A DNA stretch of 64,000 nt, taken from contig CAJVYC010000008.1 in the NCBI GenBank assembly GCA_913009205.1, forward strand, positions 1 through 64,000, given 5' to 3'. Each line of letters starts with the position of its first letter. Within the stretch, counting starts at the first letter, position 1. The position numbers were made by a program, and so were the translations under genes. Shown here piece after piece: positions 57,946 through 64,000 of the stretch. The notes under the pieces are model-generated. The model worked only from the letters and a program-made list of their open reading frames with translations. It was not told where the DNA came from and searched no databases. The stretch is from an uncultured Fluviicola sp. GTDB taxonomy: Bacteria; Bacteroidota; Bacteroidia; Flavobacteriales_D; Crocinitomicaceae.

Positions 57946-58644
57946 ATGAAAAAAACAACTCTTTTATTTATAACATTAATTGCCTGTTCAACTGCTATCT
58001 ATGGGCAAACTAAAAAGGATATAATTCTACAACAAACAAAGACCATAGATAGTTTGAATCTTGAATCATCTAAATTGATAAACCTTAATATTGAGATTTC
58101 GAATGAACTTGCAGAGAAAAACAAAGAGATCGATAACCTGGAAGAAAGTATTCGCTCCAAAGAAATGATTAACTCTACTAACACTGAAGAGATATCTAAA
58201 TTGAAAGATGTAATCGTATCGAAAGATGAAGAAACAGCTACGTTGAAAAATGCAATTGTTCTAAAAGATGATGAAATAGCTAGTTTGAAAAATGCAACCA
58301 TTTCAGAAAACACAATAATTGTAGAAGTTGAAGACCCAAAAGAGATCTATTTCGAAGGAACGGTCATACTAGAGTCGATGTATGATGGTGTTTTTTACAT
58401 TGATGTCGAAGTAAACAAAGGGAAATTAGCGGGTAAAACAGAGAGCCTCTACTTCAGGTCTGGAATGGAAGATACTAATTACATTGATTATACGGGAAAC
58501 GCAAATTTTGATGGCGGCGGTGAAGGAGAAGGAAAGAAGGTTTCAGGTGTAATTATCCGCTCCATTGGTAACTTTGAGAATTATGAAACCGGTGAAGATG
58601 ATTCAAAAGAAATTTACAGGGTTAAGGATTTGAATTACAAGTAA
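57946..58644 (+). CDS. Secreted coiled-coil hypothetical protein
   Basis: Signal peptide MKKTTLLFITLIACSTAIYGQ; heptad-like SKDEETATLKNAIVLKDDEIASLKNA. Confidence 0.75.
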   Translation: MKKTTLLFITLIACSTAIYGQTKKDIILQQTKTIDSLNLESSKLINLNIEISNELAEKNKEIDNLEESIRSKEMINSTNTEEISKLKDVIVSKDEETATLKNAIVLKDDEIASLKNATISENTIIVEVEDPKEIYFEGTVILESMYDGVFYIDVEVNKGKLAGKTESLYFRSGMEDTNYIDYTGNANFDGGGEGEGKKVSGVIIRSIGNFENYETGEDDSKEIYRVKDLNYK

Positions 58645-58698
58645 TGCTGTATAATCTCGATACGTTCTTCAATTCACTAGCAAGCCTCATAGCAAAAC

Positions 58699-58724
58699 CT
58701 AAACTGCATTAAAACGCAGTTTAG
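58699..58724 (+). repeat. Perfect inverted repeat
   Basis: CTAAACTGC-ATTAAAAC-GCAGTTTAG; not followed by a T-run. Confidence 0.6.
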
Positions 58725-58827
58725 CCTTGTCGTTGTAAGTAATAAAAGTTTAGACCCCGCCAGATTTAAATAAAAATTATGGAAATGATCTTTTATTGCA
58801 TGATTGTCAACCCCGTGTAAAGATCGG

Positions 58828-59358
58828 CTATTGTTTATATACAATCGAGTTCAAGGGCACAACTTTAATCCCCCACTTTTCACCCTTAAAATCAAATTTC
58901 TTCCGTTTTCCGTATGCTAAGTCAATCGTGTACGTCGACGTAAGACCCGATAAGGCTCCAACTTCCATAAGATCAATCCCCGTATCATCATGATCGGCAG
59001 AAAACACTAAAACAATACCCGCTGCGGCGGCGGTTACACCTACTCCCAAAATCCAAGCTGACAAATACTGTCCTATATGTCGTCGTTCTTTGCTATTCAT
59101 ACCTAAACGAACTAGATTTTCAAGTTTCACGTATGTTGAATCTAATTTAAATCCGTTTTCAGAAATATTGGAAATCCGCCCCTTTATCTTAGTGCCATCT
59201 TTTAAATTCACTTTCACAAAATCATTTCGTTCTAGAATGATATTTTTTGAAGTACTATTGTTTTTTTGTTTTGAAAAAATGAGGCAAAGAGTGTCTGTGT
59301 CTTGTGCGATAGCTGAGATGTTCATCAGTAAAAACGCGATTAAAAGTATTCGTATCAT
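58828..59358 (-). CDS. Hypothetical secreted/membrane protein
   Basis: Signal peptide MIRILLIAFLLMNISAIAQ; VKVNLKDGTKIKGRISNISENGFKLDSTYVKLENL; one TM segment. Confidence 0.7.
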   Translation of the reverse strand: MIRILLIAFLLMNISAIAQDTDTLCLIFSKQKNNSTSKNIILERNDFVKVNLKDGTKIKGRISNISENGFKLDSTYVKLENLVRLGMNSKERRHIGQYLSAWILGVGVTAAAAGIVLVFSADHDDTGIDLMEVGALSGLTSTYTIDLAYGKRKKFDFKGEKWGIKVVPLNSIVYKQ

Positions 59359-59420
59359 AAGCGAATTTAATTATTTACGTAATAGGTCCAATATTATGTT
59401 CGAATATTTATGACAGCACC

Positions 59421-59475
59421 TGCACTCCATGCGGGTTTTTGCTTCGAGAGATCATTTATGTGCTAACAAATCTTG
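59421..59475 (+). repeat. Dispersed repeat copy F (5' half only)
   Basis: TGCACTCCATGCGGGTTTTTGCTTCGAGAGATCATTTATGTGCTAACAAATCTT; nearly identical to 5' halves of copies A and G. Confidence 0.7.
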
Positions 59476-59631
59476 GTGAAAAGTCCATGCGTCTTTCTGG
59501 GCAATACTAGAATTTTAATACTAAAAACCAGAATCACTAAAAACTGATTTTTAGGACGACATAAAACATTGCTCAGAATAAAAAACACTCAACTGAAACA
59601 ACTGATTCAACTTTTTATCGTTAAAGGACTA

Positions 59632-60417
59632 ATGGAAGTATACAAAGGGCCTCATTTATTAATCGAACATAAAGAAGCGAATTCAAGGCTAATTTGTACT
59701 TGGAAATCTAGTCCGGTTAATGATTTAGCGTACAGAAAAGAGTTGATAGAACATTTAAACATAGCTCAGAAAATTAAGCCTAATCAAATAGTTTGGAATT
59801 TAGGTGAAAAAAGATTTACGCCAACTGTTACTTCAAAAAAATGGGTTGATGAAAGTATTTTAAAACCAATCTTTAAAGCTGGATTTGTAAGCAGAAGAAT
59901 AGATGGTTTTGATCAAATGGCGTTTGTTACCGGAAGAGATGTTTTAGTTTTGATGCAGGGCATAGAAAAACCTACTGCTGGATTTAACTCAAAGTATTTT
60001 GCAACTGAAAAAGAAGCTATAAGTTGGTTGAATGAAGAGCCAAAAACTAAAGATTATGAGAATCAGAATTTATCAATCACTTTTAAAGGAAGAGATGAAA
60101 ATGATAATATAGTTTTTGAGCTTAAAGAACAGGGGTCTGAATTTCATAGTACTATTAATGTATTTAAAACGATTATTGAACAAAATCATTTTATGAGGAA
60201 TAATGTTGAAAAATATTCTTCTTTAACTCCAAGAGAAAAAGAAACGCTCAAACTCATTATCAAGGGATATACTAATAATCAGATAGCTGAGAAACTGTGT
60301 ATTTCTAACCATACCGTCCGAACTCATAGAAATCGAATTTGGAAAAAACTTGGAGTTAAGCAACTCAATGATTGCTTAAAATATCAATGGTTTTTCGATA
60401 CCTCCAACTCCGCTTAA
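59632..60417 (+). CDS. LuxR-type HTH protein with a non-receiver N-terminal domain
   Basis: C-terminal SLTPREKETLKLIIKGYTNNQIAEKLCISNHTVRTHRNRIWKKLGV; N-terminal 130+ aa without an obvious receiver signature; start chosen at MEVYKGPHLL. Confidence 0.8.
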   Translation: MEVYKGPHLLIEHKEANSRLICTWKSSPVNDLAYRKELIEHLNIAQKIKPNQIVWNLGEKRFTPTVTSKKWVDESILKPIFKAGFVSRRIDGFDQMAFVTGRDVLVLMQGIEKPTAGFNSKYFATEKEAISWLNEEPKTKDYENQNLSITFKGRDENDNIVFELKEQGSEFHSTINVFKTIIEQNHFMRNNVEKYSSLTPREKETLKLIIKGYTNNQIAEKLCISNHTVRTHRNRIWKKLGVKQLNDCLKYQWFFDTSNSA

Positions 60418-60541
60418 GAGGTAAATATGCTGTTTGGTGATTTTTTCATGCTGAAATACGCCTACATGAGCAAAGGCGATTACGAAAATAACATGCATAT
60501 GTTTGGCTTAGCGTTTAATCATCAGTCTACGATAAAACAAC

Positions 60542-60672
60542 ACACAACCGCACCTGCACTTCATGCGGGCTTATGCTTCGAGAGATCACTGATTTGTTAA
60601 CAAATCTATTCTTAACTTCGAAAAACCAACCTTGTTAGCGAGCCGCAGATTGCGTAGCCCCAAACGTTAGAC
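60542..60672 (+). repeat. Dispersed imperfect palindrome, copy G (full length)
   Basis: ACACAAC...CATGCGGGCTTATGCTTCGAGAGATCACTGATTTGTTAACAAATCT...TTAGCGAGCCGCAGATTGCGTAGCCCCAAACGTTAGAC. Confidence 0.7.
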
Positions 60673-60680
60673 TCTTATCT

Positions 60681-62036
60681 CTATTTGCCGATACAAAATT
60701 TACTAAAGATATTGCCCAACAAATCATCCGTTGAAATATCTCCCGTAATCGTTCCGAGCTCAAACATCGCTTGGCGAATATCCATTGCTACAAAATCAGC
60801 GGTAACTTGAGTTTCCAATCCTTCATCCGCTTTTTCCAGCGCAACAGCTGTCTTTATCAACGCATCGTAATGTCTTGCATTTGAAACAATAGTCTCATTC
60901 GCCATGTTAAAATCGCCCTTAACCTCATCGACCAATTTTGATTTTAACACATCGATGTTGTCTCCGTTTTTAGCGCTGATTTGAATTCCTTCGTTTGAGG
61001 TTCCAGAGGTCAAATCGACTTTATTGGCGACCATGAAGATCTTCTTGTCCTCGTATTTTTGACTTAGTTCTTCAGCCCAGCTGGAAACTTCCGATAAGCT
61101 TGCTTGATTCGATCCGTCAGCCAAACAAAGAACGATAGAAGCTTGATCTATTTTCTCTAAAGAACGTTCAATTCCCATTGCCTCAATCGCTTCTGCGCCT
61201 TCTCGAATTCCGGCGGTATCGATGAGTCTGAACAGAATTCCCTCAATATTCAAAACCTCTTCAATAACGTCTCTCGTTGTTCCTTCAATATCGCTTACAA
61301 TCGCTCGCTCGTCGCCAAGTAATTGGTTCAACAAGGTGCTTTTTCCTGTGTTTGGAGCGCCAACAATTGCAACCGGAACTCCATTTTTAATCGCATTTCC
61401 TAGTTCAAATGATCTTGCCAATCGCTTAATGTGTGCAAGAACATCGCTTACGAGTTTCTTAAGCTGCGTTCGATCGGCAAATTCAACATCTTCTTCGGCG
61501 AAGTCCAATTCCAATTCTATTAAAGAAGCAAAGTTCATTAGCTCTGTTCGTAGGTCTTTTAACTCATTTGAGAATCCGCCTCGTAGTTGTTTTAATGCAA
61601 TTCCGTGTGCGCTTTTCGATTGAGACGCTATCAAATCCGCCACTGCTTCCGCTTGCGACAAGTCCATTTTCCCGTTCAAAAACGCACGTTGCGTAAACTC
61701 TCCTGGTTCTGCCATTCGGCCACCAACCTTAAGCAATTCTTGAATGATTTGTTGTTGAATGTACGGCGAACCGTGACACGATATTTCAGCACTTTGTTCT
61801 CCTGTAAAACTCTTTCCTTCGGCAAAAACGTTAATCAAAACCTCGTCAATCAATTCGCCCTTATCATTTGATATGATGCCAAAATGAGTCGTGTGAGAAG
61901 TTGCCGTTTCTAAAGGTTTAGAAAATACTTTTGATGCAATTGACCAACTTTCTTTTCCAGAAAGTCGAATCATCCCGATGGCACCAATTCCGTTTGGAGT
62001 AGCTAGAGCACAAATTGTTTCCTGAGAGTTTTTCAT
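60681..62036 (-). CDS. mnmE: tRNA modification GTPase MnmE
   Basis: ATPNGIGAIGMIRLSG; IVGAPNTGKSTLLNQLLGDERAIVSDIEGTTRDVIEE; C-terminal NIFSKFCIGK. Confidence 0.98.
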   Translation of the reverse strand: MKNSQETICALATPNGIGAIGMIRLSGKESWSIASKVFSKPLETATSHTTHFGIISNDKGELIDEVLINVFAEGKSFTGEQSAEISCHGSPYIQQQIIQELLKVGGRMAEPGEFTQRAFLNGKMDLSQAEAVADLIASQSKSAHGIALKQLRGGFSNELKDLRTELMNFASLIELELDFAEEDVEFADRTQLKKLVSDVLAHIKRLARSFELGNAIKNGVPVAIVGAPNTGKSTLLNQLLGDERAIVSDIEGTTRDVIEEVLNIEGILFRLIDTAGIREGAEAIEAMGIERSLEKIDQASIVLCLADGSNQASLSEVSSWAEELSQKYEDKKIFMVANKVDLTSGTSNEGIQISAKNGDNIDVLKSKLVDEVKGDFNMANETIVSNARHYDALIKTAVALEKADEGLETQVTADFVAMDIRQAMFELGTITGDISTDDLLGNIFSKFCIGK

Positions 62037-62285
62037 GCGGCAAAATTAACTAATAAAAAATCCCCAACCAATAAATGGATGGGGGCTTCAATATTATTGG
62101 TTTTGTCAATTACTCAACAAGAATTCTAAGTTATGAAATATAATCCGCGGTATGAACTGTCACCATATAAACTGTTGGAGGTGGGTTTACAACTAAGTAC
62201 GATCCGTTATCCGTTCCAACTGTGCTGGACTGCCTGAAACAACTCTTGAAGTAGGTTTCAAAAACGAATTGATAAGCGGTAAAAC

Positions 62286-62729
62286 CTACTTGCGCTTATT
62301 CCGAAAGAACTCTTGCATCAAAAGAGAGCACTCATCTTCTAATACTCCGCTAACCACTTTTGTTTTTGGATGGTACAATTCTCCAACTTTTCCTGCGCCT
62401 CTTTTTTCATCCGCCGCTGCAAAAACAATCTTGTCAATCTGGGACCAATAAAGCGCTCCTCCGCACATCACGCATGGCTCAAGTGTTACATAAAGCGTAC
62501 ATCCTTTTAAATATTTTCCGCCTAGAAAACTTGCCGCCGCAGTAATTGCCTGCATTTCTGCATGTGCTGTTACATCTGTCAATTTCTCCGTGAGGTTGTG
62601 GGCTCTTGCAATTATTTGATCATTTGCCACAATCACAGCTCCAACCGGAACCTCATCTTCATCATGCGCCTTTTGAGCCTCTTGCAAAGCCTGCCTCATA
62701 AAATACGCGTCGTTGTATGGAGAAATCAT
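62286..62729 (-). CDS. Nucleoside / tRNA-adenosine deaminase (TadA-like)
   Basis: VPVGAVIV...AHAEMQAI...LYVTLEPCVMCGGALYWSQIDKIVFAAADEKRGAGKVGELYHP. Confidence 0.94.
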   Translation of the reverse strand: MISPYNDAYFMRQALQEAQKAHDEDEVPVGAVIVANDQIIARAHNLTEKLTDVTAHAEMQAITAAASFLGGKYLKGCTLYVTLEPCVMCGGALYWSQIDKIVFAAADEKRGAGKVGELYHPKTKVVSGVLEDECSLLMQEFFRNKRK

Positions 62730-62750
62730 TTCAAATGTTTTGGTTTAACG

Positions 62751-62809
62751 AATTTAGAATTTAGAATTTAGAAAATCAGACTAAATTCTAATATCTAATA
62801 TCTAAATTT
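62751..62809. repeat. Heptameric direct/inverted short repeat block
   Basis: AATTTAG x3 followed by CTAAATT-CTAATAT-CTAATAT-CTAAATT. Confidence 0.8.
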
Positions 62810-62814
62810 ACCAC

Positions 62815-63711
62815 ATGAATCTAATCGTTCCTACTCTCAAGCCCGGTGACCTCATCGAAATTCTAGCTCCTGCTAAAGCAATTGAGGAAAACCACATTTT
62901 ATTTGCAAAGGATTTTTTCGAGTCAAAAGGATTTAAAGTGCGCATTAGCGAAAACTGTTTGGGTGTAGAAAATTACTTTTCTGGCTCTGTTTCACAGCGC
63001 TTGTTAGATTTTCAAAATGCACTGAACGATCCAGATGTTAAAGCAATTGTTTGTGCAAGAGGTGGTTATGGCTGCGTGCAACTCGTGGATAAAGTTCAGT
63101 GGGCAAACAGCCTACTAACGCCAAAATGGATTGTTGGGTTTAGCGATGTCACTGTCTTTCATCAAAGAGTAAACATTCTGGGAAACAATTCCATTCACGG
63201 AACAATGCCCTTAAACTTTGAAACAAATTCTCCGGAAGCCCTTCAAACCTTGGTCGACGCTCTAACGGGTCACCCTTACTCTATAGTAACTTCTGCACAT
63301 CCAAAAAACACACTTGGTAAAGCCAAAGGCCGATTGCTTGGAGGAAATTTATCCATCCTTTATAGCTTGTTGGGAACCAACGATCAGGTTGATTATTCAA
63401 ACTCAATCTTATTTATTGAGGACGTAGCGGAACAAATTTACCATCTCGACCGAATGTTCTACGCATTTGAAAAAGCTGGAATTTTGGATAAAATAAACGG
63501 CCTCGTTATAGGAGGAATGACCGATTTTAAAGATACCGCCACGCCATTTGGAATGAGTTATGAAGAAGTAATTCTTTCGCATTTCGAATATAGAAACATT
63601 CCTGTTTGTTTCAACTTCCCTGCCGGTCACATTGATGACAATCGTGCACTTATTTTAGGCGCAGGAGTCACATTATCTGTTCAAAAAGAAAAAGTACAAT
63701 TGACTTTTTAA
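62815..63711 (+). CDS. LD-carboxypeptidase (S66 family)
   Basis: LKPGDLIEILAPAKAIEENHI; IVCARGGYGCVQLVDKVQW; NILGNNSIHGTMP; GGNLSILYSLLGT; LFIEDVAEQIYHLDRM; FPAGHIDDNRALILGAGVTL. Confidence 0.95.
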   Translation: MNLIVPTLKPGDLIEILAPAKAIEENHILFAKDFFESKGFKVRISENCLGVENYFSGSVSQRLLDFQNALNDPDVKAIVCARGGYGCVQLVDKVQWANSLLTPKWIVGFSDVTVFHQRVNILGNNSIHGTMPLNFETNSPEALQTLVDALTGHPYSIVTSAHPKNTLGKAKGRLLGGNLSILYSLLGTNDQVDYSNSILFIEDVAEQIYHLDRMFYAFEKAGILDKINGLVIGGMTDFKDTATPFGMSYEEVILSHFEYRNIPVCFNFPAGHIDDNRALILGAGVTLSVQKEKVQLTF

Positions 63712-64000
63712 AGAATTACAACTCTATTTATTCTGTTAATGTTGTTGTAATTCACCGTCGCAATGTAAGACCCTGAAGGCAAATCTGAAAGAGAAAGTCC
63801 ATTTTCACTTACCGTCCAAGTGCCAACATACGTTCCTGTTGATGAATAAATTTGACATGTAGCACCTCGTGGGGCTTCGATTTTAATTAGTCCGTAAGAT
63901 GGATTTGGGTAGACCTTAACCTCACATTTTGAGCGTTCTACACATTCAGCTCTGAGTCGAGCCGTTCGATATATTTCGTTTTCCTCATCTTGAGAGAATG
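63708..64000 (-). CDS. C-terminal part of a T9SS-sorted secreted protein (truncated by window end)
   Basis: Minus-strand frame CEVKVYPNPSYGLIKIEAPRGATCQIYSSTGTYVGTWTVSENGLSLSDLPSGSYIATVNYNNINRINRVVIL*. Confidence 0.85.
   Translation of the reverse strand, partial: FSQDEENEIYRTARLRAECVERSKCEVKVYPNPSYGLIKIEAPRGATCQIYSSTGTYVGTWTVSENGLSLSDLPSGSYIATVNYNNINRINRVVIL

Noticed and set aside
61222-61623. 133-aa + strand ORF opposite mnmE
   Set aside because: Ser-rich antisense frame of a clear MnmE gene.
1-64000. CRISPR arrays, retrons, diversity-generating retroelements, toxin-antitoxin pairs, complete transposons or prophage
   Set aside because: No regularly spaced repeats, reverse transcriptase, Cas, transposase or phage structural genes were recognised among the ORFs.

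Overview
This looks like a Bacteroidota chromosome segment, probably Flavobacteriales/Crocinitomicaceae-like: T9SS sorting domains, TAnnTTTG -7 boxes and few obvious Shine-Dalgarno sites. Taxonomy and product names come from motif reading only; no database search was run. Housekeeping blocks: radA; a tatA-gatA-mltD-like-DUF4837-GT2-GT9 run; rimP-nusA-infB; nrdB-nrdA; mnmE; tadA; ldcA. Accessory and regulatory content: (i) a five-gene photolyase/cryptochrome cluster (722-6580) whose first protein appears domain-permuted (FAD domain first, Rossmann-like half after it) and whose third protein resembles the Fe-S bacterial (6-4) photolyase family but lacks the expected Cys ligands; (ii) a metal module (secreted HMA protein, DtxR/MntR regulator, TonB receptor) with an inverted repeat inside the promoter spacer; (iii) a TPP riboswitch before a TonB receptor, next to PnuC and a NadR-like kinase; (iv) a terminator-like hairpin in the leader of rimP-nusA-infB; (v) a 50.2-60.7 kb island of mostly + strand secreted-protein genes separated by attC-like imperfect palindromes with AAC...GTT ends, starting with a tyrosine-recombinase remnant fused to a T9SS-tail remnant; (vi) many decaying genes (three GNATs, a carbonic anhydrase, a small lipoprotein-like ORF), several broken by in-frame stops. 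No CRISPR array, rRNA, recognisable tRNA or named anti-phage system was seen.
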